64,000 nucleotides of DNA from Micromonospora sediminimaris (lineage in GTDB: Bacteria; Actinomycetota; Actinomycetes; Mycobacteriales; Micromonosporaceae): contig FOLJ01000001.1 in assembly GCA_900112325.1 (NCBI GenBank), forward strand, positions 62,001-126,000, read 5' to 3'. Shown in pieces: positions 44,838 to 54,193 of this stretch (the stretch's first letter is position 1; the number at the start of each line of letters is the position of its first letter). The position numbers and the translations under genes are program-made. The notes below the pieces were generated by a model, which was not told the origin of the DNA, ran no database searches, and worked only from the letters and a program-made list of their open reading frames with translations.

Positions 44838-46093
44838 CGGCCAACCTTTCGGGCGTACGCGCGGGCGGCGGCGATCCGCTCCACGGTGGACGGGTGCGAC
44901 GCCGAGTAGAGGTACTCCCAGCGGGGCGGGTCGGGGTCGGAGAGGTTGACCGCGGACAGCCGCCGCTGCATCGACTCGAATGCCACCGGGTCGCCGGTCA
45001 ACGCCAGCGCGTGCGCGTCGGCGCGGGCCTCGATCCGCCGCGACATCAGCGACTGCACCGGGGTGAAGACCAGCCCGGCCACCGTCACCAGGGCGAGCAG
45101 CAGTGGAAACGCGCGGGGTTCAGCCGCCGAGTCGACACCGGCCAGGCGCAGCAGCGGGGGCCAGGAGCCGATCAGGTAGAGCGCCACCACCGCGGCGGCG
45201 GCGCCGAGCGCGCCGGTGAGGGTGCCCACCGATACGTCCCGGTCCCGGGCGTGGCCGAGTTCGTGCGCCACCACCGCTGTCACCTCGGCCGGCGTCGCCT
45301 CGCGCAGCAGGTTGTCGTACACCACCACCCGGCGGGTCGGCCCCAAGCCGGAGACGTACGCGTTGACCGCCCGGGTGCGCCGGGAGGCGTCGGCGACCAG
45401 CACGTCGCGCACCGGCACTCCGTCGCGTTCGGCCAACTCCATGAGCTGGCTGCGCAACGGCGAGGGTTCCATCGGGCTGAACCTGTTGAAGACCGGCTCG
45501 ACCAGCACCGGCAGCACGAAGGAGAGCAGCACCACCAGGGTGGCGGCGCCGGCCGCGCCGAACGCCCACCACCAGCGCGGGGCGAGTCGGATGACGGTGT
45601 AGAAGCCGAGCAGGGCCACCGCGCCGATGACGGCACTTACCGCGTACGACTTGAGCAGGTCCACCGCCCAGCCGCCCCAACCGTTGGTGGCCAGCCCGTA
45701 GCGGGTGAGCACGCTGTGCCGCCAGGCCGCGAACGGCAGCGTCACCAGGTCGGCGACCAGCACCACGGCCAGACCGCCGAGGATCGCCTGCGCGATCCAG
45801 TGCCCGCCGAAGGGGCGCCCGGCCAACTCGACCAGGCGACTGCCCAGCGGGGTCAACCCGAGCGCGAGTGCCACCAGCAGGCCGACGCCGAGGGCCGCCC
45901 AGCCGCCGGGACGCAACGCGGATCGGAACTGCCGGGCGTGCTCCACCTGCCCGGTCGGCAGGTCACGCAGGGCGGCGAGCTGGTCTGCCCGGGGAGCCGG
46001 TGGGCGCTGCCACGGGACCAGCACCAGTGCCGCCACGACCAGCGCGACGCCCAGCCCGGCCAGGGTCAGCACTGCCCACCCCCGCGGGCTCAC
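44834..46093 (-). CDS. M48 family integral membrane metalloprotease
   Basis: A 419-residue membrane zinc peptidase similar to CAAX/Ste24-type proteases. About six hydrophobic segments surround the catalytic helix. The zinc site is VVAHELGHARDRD (HExxH near residue 284) with the third ligand Glu in RRIEARADAHALALTG near 360, and YVSGLGPTRRVVVYDNLL precedes it as in this family. The C-terminal segment ends with the short YLYSASHPSTVERIAA, also family-typical. Substrate is unknown. It precedes pimB with overlapping reading frames (GTGA), suggesting a link between envelope proteolysis and mannoside synthesis. GTG start. Confidence 0.88.
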   Translation of the reverse strand: MSPRGWAVLTLAGLGVALVVAALVLVPWQRPPAPRADQLAALRDLPTGQVEHARQFRSALRPGGWAALGVGLLVALALGLTPLGSRLVELAGRPFGGHWIAQAILGGLAVVLVADLVTLPFAAWRHSVLTRYGLATNGWGGWAVDLLKSYAVSAVIGAVALLGFYTVIRLAPRWWWAFGAAGAATLVVLLSFVLPVLVEPVFNRFSPMEPSPLRSQLMELAERDGVPVRDVLVADASRRTRAVNAYVSGLGPTRRVVVYDNLLREATPAEVTAVVAHELGHARDRDVSVGTLTGALGAAAAVVALYLIGSWPPLLRLAGVDSAAEPRAFPLLLALVTVAGLVFTPVQSLMSRRIEARADAHALALTGDPVAFESMQRRLSAVNLSDPDPPRWEYLYSASHPSTVERIAAARAYARKVGR

Positions 46094-46273
46094 CGCGACG
46101 CTCCGTCCGGCACCGGCGACCCGCCGCAGCGAACGCGAACCGACCCGTCGCCCCCCGTGCGCCTCATACCGCCGCTCCTGTCGCCATGGGCGCCCATCCT
46201 ATGTCCCGGCGGGTGCCCGCCCCGCGCCCGTCGACCCACCCGCACGGCCGGCCCAGGACCGGCGCAGTCGGGC

Positions 46274-47707
46274 TCAGGACCGCGAGAGCCGACGCACCAG
46301 CGAGTCCGCCCCCAGCGGGTACGCCCCGTGCCGGCGTACCCCGTCGGCGACCTCACGATCGGAGGACACCACCACCACGGGGCGGCCGGGCGGTTCGGCA
46401 CGGACCAGTCGGCGGATCAACTCGTCGGCGGTCTCACCCTTGCGGGAGAACAGCACCCGTACGCCGCGCGGGGCAGGCGGCAGGCCGTGCACTCGTTCGG
46501 CGCCGTCGAAGACCACGGTGACCTCGTCACCGGTCTGCGCGGCGATCCCGCCGAGGCCGGTGACCAGCCGCTTGCGCTGCTGTTCCAGCGACATCTCGCC
46601 GAAGCCACGCTTGGTCACGTTGTAGCCGTCGACCACGAGGTGCGCCCGGGGCAGGGCCAGCAGTTGATCCAGCCGGGCCGGGTCGTCGGTGTCCTGGGCT
46701 CGGGCCGCGGCAGCGGTGGCGCCCGGAGAATCAGCGAAGGAGTCGGCCACGAAGTCGGCGGGCAGCCGGTCGACCGGGTCCAGGGCCAGCTCCCGACGCA
46801 GCCCGAGGGCGGCCTGACCGATCGTCTCCAGCAGCAGCCACAGTCGTGCGTCGTCGACCGAGCGGGCCTCCTTGGCGCTGCTGCGGGCCGCTCCGGCTGC
46901 CGCCTCCGCCTCGGCCAGCCGGGCTCGGGCGCGACGCAGTTCGGCGTCCGCGTCGGCGGCGGCCCGCGTGGCCCGGCCCCGCTCGGTGGCCAGCAGCTCG
47001 TTCGCCCGGCGCTCGCGGGCCTGGCTCTCCCGGAGCGTACGGGCCAACTGCCGGGCCTCCTCACGCAGCTGGCCCAGCTCCTCGCGCACCCGGGCCAACT
47101 CGTCGCGGAGCTTGTCCGCCTCCACCCGGGCCACCGCCCGGTCATGGTCGGCCCGGGTGGCCCGCTGCTCGGCCTGCCGAACCAGTTCGGCCACCACCGC
47201 GGTGTCCGCCTCGGCGCGGACCGCCGCCCCGCTGGCGTCGATCAGCTCCCGCCAGCCGCGCGGGCGGGCCAGGTAGGCCAGGGCGGCCACCTCGACCGGG
47301 TCGGCGGCGGCGGGGGCGGTGCCCTCCACCACTGCCGTACCCAGGTCACCGGCATCGGTCAGGACCCGGGCGGTGACCCGCTGCCGGAACAGTGGATCGG
47401 CGGCGAGTTGAGCGGCGATCATCGGCGCACCGAGCCGGGCGCGTCGGTTCGGGGCGAACTTGGCGACCCGGCGCAGCGGCACGGGCACCTCGTCGGCGGG
47501 CAGACCGGGCAGCACCGCGGCGGTGAGCGAGATGATTCGCTGTCGCACCGGCTCGGGCAGGCTCGGCTCCGGCTCCGGCTGCCCCGGCTCCACCGACCCG
47601 GAATCCGTCACTGCCGGGGCGTCGGTGGCGTCCTCACCGGTCGCAGGAACCGCGACGACCTGCTCCTCCTGCGGGAGGTTGTCGTCGTGCGGCTCGGTGA
47701 GGGGCAT
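46274..47707 (-). CDS. NYN (PIN-like) domain protein with coiled coil
   Basis: A 477-residue protein. The first 60 residues are acidic and probably disordered. A helical region covers about 60-180, then a long coiled coil about 180-290 (heptad-rich, e.g. DKLRDELARVREELGQLREE), then a NYN/YacP-like nuclease domain from about 335: HLVVDGYNVTKRGF with the first Asp, VTVVFDGAERVHG, the RKGETADELIRRLV acidic helix and VVVVSSDREVADGVRRHG. This arrangement fits metal-dependent RNA cleavage or RNA binding, but no substrate is known. ATG start. It is divergent from the exonuclease/GIY-YIG gene, with 128 bases between the starts. Confidence 0.85.
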   Translation of the reverse strand: MPLTEPHDDNLPQEEQVVAVPATGEDATDAPAVTDSGSVEPGQPEPEPSLPEPVRQRIISLTAAVLPGLPADEVPVPLRRVAKFAPNRRARLGAPMIAAQLAADPLFRQRVTARVLTDAGDLGTAVVEGTAPAAADPVEVAALAYLARPRGWRELIDASGAAVRAEADTAVVAELVRQAEQRATRADHDRAVARVEADKLRDELARVREELGQLREEARQLARTLRESQARERRANELLATERGRATRAAADADAELRRARARLAEAEAAAGAARSSAKEARSVDDARLWLLLETIGQAALGLRRELALDPVDRLPADFVADSFADSPGATAAAARAQDTDDPARLDQLLALPRAHLVVDGYNVTKRGFGEMSLEQQRKRLVTGLGGIAAQTGDEVTVVFDGAERVHGLPPAPRGVRVLFSRKGETADELIRRLVRAEPPGRPVVVVSSDREVADGVRRHGAYPLGADSLVRRLSRS

Positions 47708-47835
47708 GTGGCAAGTCTCCCACCGCGACCGGGCCCACCGCCCGGTGAGTGAGCCGATCTCTCATCCTAGACCCGGGAGTTGCCGGTGGGACGGATGGGG
47801 CGCGAGTGTCGGACCGGACCGTTACGGTGCCGCGG

Positions 47836-49590
47836 ATGGCAGCACAGGAGTTCCTGCAACCGGCGCTGGCCGGGCTCGATCCGACCGTCGGCGGTGTCGA
47901 CCCGGCGCTGCCGCTGTACGCGACGACATTCGTGGTGGTCGACCTGGAGACCACCGGCGGGGCTCCCGACGGTGGCGGCATCACCGAGATCGGCGCGGTC
48001 AAGGTGCGCGGCGGTGAGGAGTTGGGGGTGCTGGCCACCCTGGTCAATCCCGGGGTGCCGATTCCACCGTTCATCACCGTGCTGACCGGCATCACCCAGG
48101 CGATGCTGCTGCCGGCACCACCGATCGAGCAGGTGCTGCCGAGCTTCCTGGAGTTCGTCTCGGATGCCGTGCTGGTCGCCCACAACGCGCCCTACGACGT
48201 CGGCTTTCTGAAGGCGGCCTGCGCGAAGCACGGCTACCGCTGGCCGAACCCGCGGGTGCTGGACACCGCGGCGCTGGCTCGGCGGGTGCTGCTGCGTGAC
48301 GAGGTGCCCAACCGCAAGCTCGGCACCCTCGCCGCGTACTTCCGCGCCGCCACGCAGCCGACCCACCGAGCCCTGGACGACGCCCGGGCCACCGTCGACG
48401 TGCTGCACGGGCTCATCGGACGCCTCGGCGGGCACCGGGTCGACACCATCGGCGACGCCATCGAGTTCGCCCGCGCGGTCACCCCGACCCAGCGGCGCAA
48501 GCGGCACCTGGCCGACGGCCTGCCCCGCTCCCCCGGGGTCTACATCTTCCGGGCCGCCGACGACCGACCGCTCTACGTCGGCACCTCCCGGGACATCGCC
48601 ACCCGGGTGCGCAGCTACTTTACCGCCGCGGAGAAACGCGCCCGGATCTCGGAGATGCTGGCCGCCGCCGAACGGGTCGAGGCGGTGGAGTGCGCACATT
48701 CGCTGGAGGCCGAGGTGCGGGAGCTGCGGCTGATCGCGGCGCACGCGCCGCCGTACAACCGCCGGTCGAAGTACCCGGAGCGGGTGGTCTGGTTGAAGCT
48801 GACCGACGGGCCGTACCCCCGGTTGTCGGTGGTCCGGGAGATCTCCCCGGGCGACCGCGCCTACCTCGGCCCGTTCACCTCGCGACGCGCCGCCGAGCTG
48901 GCCGCCGCCGGCTTCCACGACGCGGTCCCGCTGCGGCAGTGCACCCACCGGCTGTCGCTGCGCACCGTCACGCCGGCCTGCGCGCTGGCCGAGCTGGGTC
49001 GCTGCCCGGCACCCTGCGAGCATCGGATCTCTCCCGAGGAGTACGACGCCCAGGCGGTCACGCCGTTCGCCACCGCCACCACCGGCGATCCGCAGCCGGT
49101 GGTGGACGCCCTGCTCGCCCGGATCGAGGCACTCTCGGCCGGCCAGCGCTACGAGGACGCGGCCGTGCTGCGCTCCCGCCTCGCCGCGGTGCTGCGGGCC
49201 GCCGTACGCATGCAGCGCCTCGCCGCGTTGAGTGGGCTCGCCGAGGTGGCTGCCGCTCACCCGGCGGCCGGCGGCGGCTGGGAGCTGGCGCTGATCCGGC
49301 ACGGGCGGCTCGCCGGTGCCGGGGTGTCCCCGCCCGGCGTCCACCCTCGACCGACATTGGCCACCATCCGAGCCACGGCCGAGACGGTGCCACCCGGGCA
49401 CGGTCCGGTACCGGCCGCCAGTCCGGAGGAGTCCGAGCGGATCCTGTCCTGGTTGGAGCGACCGGAGACCCGGCTGGTCGAGATGTCAGCCGGTTGGTCC
49501 TCCCCGGTGGCCGGGGCGGCACGGTTCCGGGACCTGTTGACCAAGGCCGAGAACGCGGCGTCCCGGCAACTCTGGTCCGAACGCTCATGA
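47836..49590 (+). CDS. DEDDh exonuclease fused to GIY-YIG and UVR domains (Rv2191-like)
   Basis: A 584-residue protein. The N-terminal DEDDh 3'-5' exonuclease domain (about 30-205) has FVVVDLETTGG, VLVAHNAPYDVGFLKA and HRALDDARATVDVL. A GIY-YIG nuclease domain follows near 230 (SPGVYIFRAADDRPLYVGTS, then RVRSYF), with UvrC-like CSLE-type residues downstream. A UVR-type helical motif appears near residue 435 (RIEALSAGQRYEDAAVLRSR). M. tuberculosis Rv2191 has the same fusion in the same neighbourhood. It may act in DNA repair alongside or instead of UvrC. ATG at 47836 chosen; a GTG at 47806 would add ten residues. Confidence 0.88.
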   Translation: MAAQEFLQPALAGLDPTVGGVDPALPLYATTFVVVDLETTGGAPDGGGITEIGAVKVRGGEELGVLATLVNPGVPIPPFITVLTGITQAMLLPAPPIEQVLPSFLEFVSDAVLVAHNAPYDVGFLKAACAKHGYRWPNPRVLDTAALARRVLLRDEVPNRKLGTLAAYFRAATQPTHRALDDARATVDVLHGLIGRLGGHRVDTIGDAIEFARAVTPTQRRKRHLADGLPRSPGVYIFRAADDRPLYVGTSRDIATRVRSYFTAAEKRARISEMLAAAERVEAVECAHSLEAEVRELRLIAAHAPPYNRRSKYPERVVWLKLTDGPYPRLSVVREISPGDRAYLGPFTSRRAAELAAAGFHDAVPLRQCTHRLSLRTVTPACALAELGRCPAPCEHRISPEEYDAQAVTPFATATTGDPQPVVDALLARIEALSAGQRYEDAAVLRSRLAAVLRAAVRMQRLAALSGLAEVAAAHPAAGGGWELALIRHGRLAGAGVSPPGVHPRPTLATIRATAETVPPGHGPVPAASPEESERILSWLERPETRLVEMSAGWSSPVAGAARFRDLLTKAENAASRQLWSERS

Positions 49591-49719
49591 GCAACTGTCC
49601 GATCGGACTACGTCGACTCACTTACTCTGTTAAGGAAGTGCAGTCCTGCCCGTTTCGAGGGTCTGCTCCCGCTTGCCGGATTCCGGTGGTGGTGCAGCAG
49701 GCGTGAGGGGGTGTCCCAG

Positions 49720-51507
49720 GTGGACGTCAACGCCGGACACGGCGGCGCCCTGGGCGGTGCGCTCCCGACACAGCCCGGCGAGCTGCCCCTGACCAGACGA
49801 CTCCGTTCGCTGCTGACCTGGCCGAGCGCCGAGACCGAACCGGTCGGCCAGCTGGTACGCACCCACCGCGCCATTCACGCCGGCGCCGACCCGGCGGTGC
49901 TGCGCCGCGCCTACACCATCGCGGACAACATGCACCGCGGCCAGTTCCGCAAGAGCGGGGAACCGTTCATCACCCATCCGCTGGCGGTCGCCCAGATCTG
50001 CGCGGAGCTGGGTATGGACACCACCACCCTGGTCGCAGCCCTGCTGCACGACACGGTGGAGGACACCCGCTACACGTTGCAGGCCCTCGCTGAGGACTTC
50101 GGCCACGAGGTCGCCCACCTGGTCGACGGGGTGACCAAGTTCGACAAGGCGTTCTACGGGCAGGCCGCCGAGGCGGAGACCATCCGCAAGATGATCGTCG
50201 CGGCCGGCAAGGACGTCCGGGTGCTGATCATCAAACTCGCCGACCGACTGCACAACATGCGCACTCTCGGCGTACGCTCGGCCGCCTCCCGCGAGCGGAT
50301 CGCCCGCAAGACCCAGGAGGTGCTGGTACCGCTCTGCGACCGGCTGGGTATCCAGACCCTCAAGCGGGAACTGGACGACGTGGTGCTGCTGCACCTCGAA
50401 CCGGACGAGCACGCCCGCATCGCGCGGCACGTACACGACCGGCCCGGCTGGGACAGCTACCTCGCCGAGGTGGTCGCGCAGGCCAGGGTGGCGCTGCGGC
50501 GCAGCCGGGTCGACGCCGAGGTGGCCCCGCGACCCCGGCACCTCTACTCGATCTGGAAGGACACCGTGGCCGGCGGCCACGCCGCCCCGTTCGACCTGCC
50601 CCGGATCACCATCGTGGTGGACGGCCCGGCGACCGACTGTTACGCCGCACTCGGCGCCGTGCACGGCGTCTGGCGGCCGGTGCCGGGCCGGTTCAAGGAC
50701 TTCATCGCCTCGCCGAAGAACAACCTCTACCGATCCCTGCACACCAGCGTCTGCGGGCCGAAGAACCGCACGGTCGAGGTGCTGATCCGCACCACGGAGA
50801 TGCACCGGGCGGCCGAGTACGGGGTGGCCGCCGACTTCCGCTTCCCCCGCTCCGGCGGGACGACGGCCCGCCCGGGGCAGCTCGACTGGCTGCGCCGGGT
50901 GTTGGACTGGGAGCAGGATGCGGCCGACCCGGCCCAGTTCCTCCACTCGCTTCGTTGCGACCTGTCCGAGGCGCAGATCCAGGTGGTCGCCGAGGGGCGG
51001 CAGATCGTGCTGCCCGCCGGTGCCACCCCGGTCGACCTGGCGTACGAGCTGGGCACGGACCGGGGGGAACGGTGCCTGGCGGCCCGGGTCAACGGTCGGC
51101 TGGTCCCGCTCTCCTCCGAGCTTGAGGAGGGTGACGTGGTGGAGATCTTCACCGAGACCGACGAGGAGAGCAGCCTCGACGCCGAGGTGGCTCCCCGGGG
51201 GCCGCGTCGCGAGTGGCTGGGGTTCGTCAAGTCGCCGCACGCACAGATGCAGATCAACAGGTGGTTCGCCGAGCACAGCGAGCCGGGCATCTCGATCAGC
51301 GACAAGGTACGCCTGGGCCGCGCCACCATCGGGCTGGCCCTGCGTCAGCACAACCGCGGGCTGGCCAGTGATCTGCCGCTGCTGCGGCTGTCGGAGGAAC
51401 TCGGCTACCCGGATCTGGAAACCCTGCTGGTCGCGGTCTTCGACCGGGTCATCGAGCCGGACGCCGTGGTACGCCAACTAATCGATCTGGTCGACCACCG
51501 TCAGTGA
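49720..51507 (+). CDS. RelA/SpoT-type (p)ppGpp enzyme, HD domain intact, synthetase part altered
   Basis: A 595-residue RSH protein. The hydrolase domain is intact: HPLAVAQICAELGMDTTTLV with LLHDTVEDTRYTLQ (the HD pair) near residue 100, then KLADRLHNMRTL near 170. The synthetase region keeps DCYAALGAVHGVWRPVPGRF, FIASPKNNLYRSLHTSV and EVLIRTTEMHRAAEYG, but the part before it (DLPRITIVVDG) lacks the usual conserved Arg of the VGVRV-type strand. A TGS domain follows near 410 and no ACT domain is present. I infer hydrolase-biased function. GTG at 49720 has a GAGGGG nine bases upstream; 49711 is the alternative. Confidence 0.85.
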   Translation: MDVNAGHGGALGGALPTQPGELPLTRRLRSLLTWPSAETEPVGQLVRTHRAIHAGADPAVLRRAYTIADNMHRGQFRKSGEPFITHPLAVAQICAELGMDTTTLVAALLHDTVEDTRYTLQALAEDFGHEVAHLVDGVTKFDKAFYGQAAEAETIRKMIVAAGKDVRVLIIKLADRLHNMRTLGVRSAASRERIARKTQEVLVPLCDRLGIQTLKRELDDVVLLHLEPDEHARIARHVHDRPGWDSYLAEVVAQARVALRRSRVDAEVAPRPRHLYSIWKDTVAGGHAAPFDLPRITIVVDGPATDCYAALGAVHGVWRPVPGRFKDFIASPKNNLYRSLHTSVCGPKNRTVEVLIRTTEMHRAAEYGVAADFRFPRSGGTTARPGQLDWLRRVLDWEQDAADPAQFLHSLRCDLSEAQIQVVAEGRQIVLPAGATPVDLAYELGTDRGERCLAARVNGRLVPLSSELEEGDVVEIFTETDEESSLDAEVAPRGPRREWLGFVKSPHAQMQINRWFAEHSEPGISISDKVRLGRATIGLALRQHNRGLASDLPLLRLSEELGYPDLETLLVAVFDRVIEPDAVVRQLIDLVDHRQ

Positions 51508-51581
51508 CCGCCCAGGCCGTACGCGGTACCCGGCGTGGTCCTCGTGGCGCGAGCACGCCTCACGGCCACTAGCCTGGAGCC

Positions 51582-52124
51582 ATGATCCCCCGTACCCGCC
51601 GCACCGGGCGCGCCGTCGCGTACCAGGTCTTCTACCGGCTGCCGCTGCCGGTCCGACGTCGGCTGGTCCGGATGGCCGTACCCAAATACATCGTCGGCGC
51701 GGTCACTCTGCTCCGGGACAGTGAGGCCGAGGGTGCGGGACGGTTGCTGCTGCTGCGGCAACCACCGGGCCGCGGGTGGACCCTGCCGGCGGGGTTGCTG
51801 CAACGCGCCGAGCACCCGGCCGTCGGCGCCGCCCGGGAGCTGTACGAGGAGAGCGGTGTCCGCCTCTCCCCCACCCGACTCACCCCGGCGGTGCCCAACG
51901 CCATCGTGCACGCCAAGGGCTGGGTGGATGTGGTGTTCACCGCCGAGGTGCCCGCGTCCAGCACCGAGTTGACCGTGGACGGGGCCGAGGTCTTCGAGGC
52001 CGCCTGGCATCCGCTGGACGATTTGCCGAAGCTGACCTGGCCGACCGCCCGCCTGCTGGCGTACTACGACATCGGTCCGCTGGCCGGGCAGTTCCCACCG
52101 CCGCTGCCCGACACGACGCCATGA
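51582..52124 (+). CDS. Nudix hydrolase
   Basis: A 180-residue Nudix protein. The Nudix box is complete: GLLQRAEHPAVGAARELYEE then SGV, near residue 72 (GX5EX7REUXEEXGU). Upstream VGAVTLLRDSEAEGAGRLLL and downstream VDVVFTAEVPASSTELTVDG are the expected beta sheet. A basic N-terminal segment (RTRRTGRAVAYQVFYRLPLP) is unusual and may bind nucleic acid or membrane. It hydrolyses an unknown nucleoside-diphosphate derivative. The stop overlaps the ATG of the nucleotidyltransferase gene, so both are one translational unit. Confidence 0.9.
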   Translation: MIPRTRRTGRAVAYQVFYRLPLPVRRRLVRMAVPKYIVGAVTLLRDSEAEGAGRLLLLRQPPGRGWTLPAGLLQRAEHPAVGAARELYEESGVRLSPTRLTPAVPNAIVHAKGWVDVVFTAEVPASSTELTVDGAEVFEAAWHPLDDLPKLTWPTARLLAYYDIGPLAGQFPPPLPDTTP

Positions 52125-53008
52125 CCCGGCCCGGGGGTGCCGAGAGCGACCGTCGGCCCACCGTTGCCTCCGCCGGCATCTGCGCGGTGGTACTCGCCGC
52201 CGGCGAGGGCACCCGGCTGCGCCCGCTCACCGAACGGGTACCCAAGGCGCTCTGCCCGGTGGGCAACGTGCCCCTGCTGGACCGGGCGCTCGCCCGGCTC
52301 ACCGGTCTCGGCCTGAGCGGCCCGGCGGCGGTCGCGGTCAACGCCTGCTACCTGGGCGAACAGGTGGTGCAGCGGGTGGGTGCCCGGGCGCACCTCTCGG
52401 TGGAGCCGGGCAGTCCGCTCGGCACCGCGGGCGGGGTGGGACGGCTACGGGACTGGATCGACGGCCGGGGCGTGCTGGTCGGCAACGCCGACGCCTACCT
52501 GGCCGATCCGGCGGCACCGCCCGGCCCCGACATCACCACGCTGCTCGACGGTTGGGACGGCGAGTCGGTACGCCTGCTCGGCCAGCCGGCCGCAGACCCG
52601 GGCGCACCGGGCACCTTCGACGGGCACGTCTTCACCGGTTTCTCGCTGTTGCCGTGGCGGCTGGTCCGCGACCTGCCCGCCACCTTCGGCGACCTGGTAC
52701 GCGCGGTGTGGCGCCCGGCCGAGGCGGCCGGCCGGCTGACCGTGGTCAGTTACCGGGGCACCTTCATCGACACCGGCACCCCGGCCGACTACCTCGCCGC
52801 GAACCTGCACGCCGCTGGTGACGGCGGCCTGATCGACCCGGCCGCCACGGTCACCGGCCCCTGCCATCGCTCCGTCGTGGGGGCGGGTGCCACCGTCCGG
52901 GGTGCGGTCAGCCGCAGCGTGATCTGGCCGAACGCCCTCGTCGGCGCCGACGAGCACCTGCACGACGTGATTCGCGTCGGTGCCGACCTGACCGTCCGGG
53001 CGGCTTGA
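52121..53008 (+). CDS. Sugar-nucleotidyltransferase (NTP transferase family)
   Basis: A 295-residue protein of the GlmU/RmlA/ManC-type nucleotidyltransferase superfamily. The catalytic signature is VVLAAGEGTRLRPLTERVPK near residue 22, followed by PVGNVPLLDRAL and the later GTFIDTGTPADYLAANLH near 210 with the Asp pair region. The C-terminus (GPCHRSVVGAGATVRGAVSR) looks like a short left-handed beta-helix start. It probably makes a mannose- or glucose-1-phosphate-derived nucleotide sugar for envelope or PIM metabolism, which would suit the pimB gene. ATG overlaps the Nudix stop. The product sugar is not determinable. Confidence 0.88.
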   Translation: MTRPGGAESDRRPTVASAGICAVVLAAGEGTRLRPLTERVPKALCPVGNVPLLDRALARLTGLGLSGPAAVAVNACYLGEQVVQRVGARAHLSVEPGSPLGTAGGVGRLRDWIDGRGVLVGNADAYLADPAAPPGPDITTLLDGWDGESVRLLGQPAADPGAPGTFDGHVFTGFSLLPWRLVRDLPATFGDLVRAVWRPAEAAGRLTVVSYRGTFIDTGTPADYLAANLHAAGDGGLIDPAATVTGPCHRSVVGAGATVRGAVSRSVIWPNALVGADEHLHDVIRVGADLTVRAA

Positions 53009-53062
53009 CCGGAGGCCGGGCCTTAGCATGAGCGACGACGCCGACGAACGGAGAACCCTCCA

Positions 53063-53350
53063 GTGATCACCGCGATCGTGCTGATCGACTGCGCCACCGA
53101 CGCGATCCCCGAGGTGGCCGAGGCACTGGCGAACCTGCCGGGGGTGAGCGAGGTCTACTCGGTGGCCGGGCACGTCGACCTGATCGCCATGGTCCGGGTC
53201 CGCGAGTTCGACGAGATCGCCCAGATCATCGCGGGCAGCATCTCGAAGGTGCCGGGCGTGCTCAACACCGAGTCGCACATCGCCTTCCGCGCGTACTCGC
53301 GGCACGACCTGGAGGAAGCCTTCGCCATCGGGCTGGGCAGCACCGACTGA
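53063..53350 (+). CDS. Stand-alone Lrp/AsnC ligand-binding (RAM) domain protein
   Basis: A 95-residue protein consisting only of the alpha+beta RAM ligand-binding domain: TAIVLIDCATDAIPEVAEAL, GVSEVYSVAGHVDLIAMVRV, and FDEIAQIIAGSISKVPGVLN. There is no HTH, so it cannot bind DNA itself and may modulate Lrp-type regulators or act as a small sensor. A homologous stand-alone gene lies at a similar place in Streptomyces, next to trpD and qcr genes. The GTG start has a GGAG about ten bases upstream. A terminator hairpin begins on the stop codon. Confidence 0.85.
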   Translation: MITAIVLIDCATDAIPEVAEALANLPGVSEVYSVAGHVDLIAMVRVREFDEIAQIIAGSISKVPGVLNTESHIAFRAYSRHDLEEAFAIGLGSTD

Positions 53351-53382
53351 GCCGGTCCACCCCGCACGGGGTGGACCGGCTC
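53349..53382. terminator. Bidirectional terminator hairpin
   Basis: Arms 53349-53363 and 53368-53382 are perfect 15-base complements with a four-base loop GCAC. The hairpin includes the stop codon of the Lrp-type gene and ends 17 bases before the DUF4142 stop on the other strand. Confidence 0.85.
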
Positions 53383-53398
53383 GTCGCGTACCGCCGGG

Positions 53399-54076
53399 TC
53401 AGCTCTGCTGTGGCACCGGCGTCTCGGTGACGGTGCCACCCGGAACCGGGGCCTCCTCGGTGAAGGTCTCACCCGGAGTCGGCGTGGTGCCGCCCGGAGC
53501 CGGGACGGTGCCACCCGGGCTGGGCGTACCGCTCGGGCTGGTCTCCGGGACCGGGATGCCGAGTTCCTCGGCCAACATCACCAGGGCGTCGTAGTGCGCC
53601 TGCAGGACCGGCAGCGCGGTCTGCGCCAGCTGGACCACCTGCGGTTCGGTACCCTGCGAGATCTCCGTCTGGGTCGCCTGGATGGCCTGGACGTGGCCGG
53701 CCAGTTCCTGGGTCACCCAGAGCCGGTCGAACTCCTCACCGCTGGCGTTGTTGAGCTGGTCGAGACCGTCCTGCTGATCGGTGGTCGGCTCGCTAGGCAG
53801 CTCGACGTTTAGCTGTCCGGCCAGATCCTGCACCGACTGGTCCAGTTCGGTGTGGTCCGTGACGAACTGCTGCCCCAGCTCCTTGACCTGCTGGTTCTGG
53901 CCCTTCTCCTGGGCCAGCTCACCGGCGGCGATCTCGTACAGGTTCACCTGGTGGACCGCCTGCAGGTACTGGCTGTCCTGTTCCGACGGCTGCGCCGCCG
54001 CCTGTGCCGCCGCGGCGGGCGCGACGCCCACCAGCACCAGCGCGGCCAGCAGGCCGAGGCGTTTGATACCCAACAT
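53399..54076 (-). CDS. Exported DUF4142 domain protein
   Basis: A 225-residue protein with an N-terminal signal peptide (IKRLGLLAALVLVGVAPAAA) and cleavage near residue 28. The mature DUF4142 domain is a four-helix bundle of the ferritin-like kind: QDSQYLQAVHQVNLYEIAAG, ELGQQFVTDHTELDQSVQDL and EEFDRLWVTQELAGHVQAIQ, which holds conserved His residues. The C-terminal about 60 residues are Pro/Gly/Thr-rich repeats (SPGGTVPAPGGTTPTPGETF) and probably reach across the envelope. Function is unknown; DUF4142 proteins are often induced by stress. A GGGGAGGAAGC precedes the ATG. Confidence 0.85.
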   Translation of the reverse strand: MLGIKRLGLLAALVLVGVAPAAAAQAAAQPSEQDSQYLQAVHQVNLYEIAAGELAQEKGQNQQVKELGQQFVTDHTELDQSVQDLAGQLNVELPSEPTTDQQDGLDQLNNASGEEFDRLWVTQELAGHVQAIQATQTEISQGTEPQVVQLAQTALPVLQAHYDALVMLAEELGIPVPETSPSGTPSPGGTVPAPGGTTPTPGETFTEEAPVPGGTVTETPVPQQS

Positions 54077-54193
54077 GCTTCCTCCCCGTTGAGACGTTGG
54101 ACCGCACGGATACCCGGCTGGCCGGGGTTATTCCTGCGATCCGGCGACGACGGGAGGCGGCGACGACGTGTCCGGAAGAGGCGAAACGAACGC

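Noticed and set aside
44894..47752. 952-codon plus-strand frame over the M48 and NYN genes
   Set aside because: It is antisense to two well-supported genes and has no domain.
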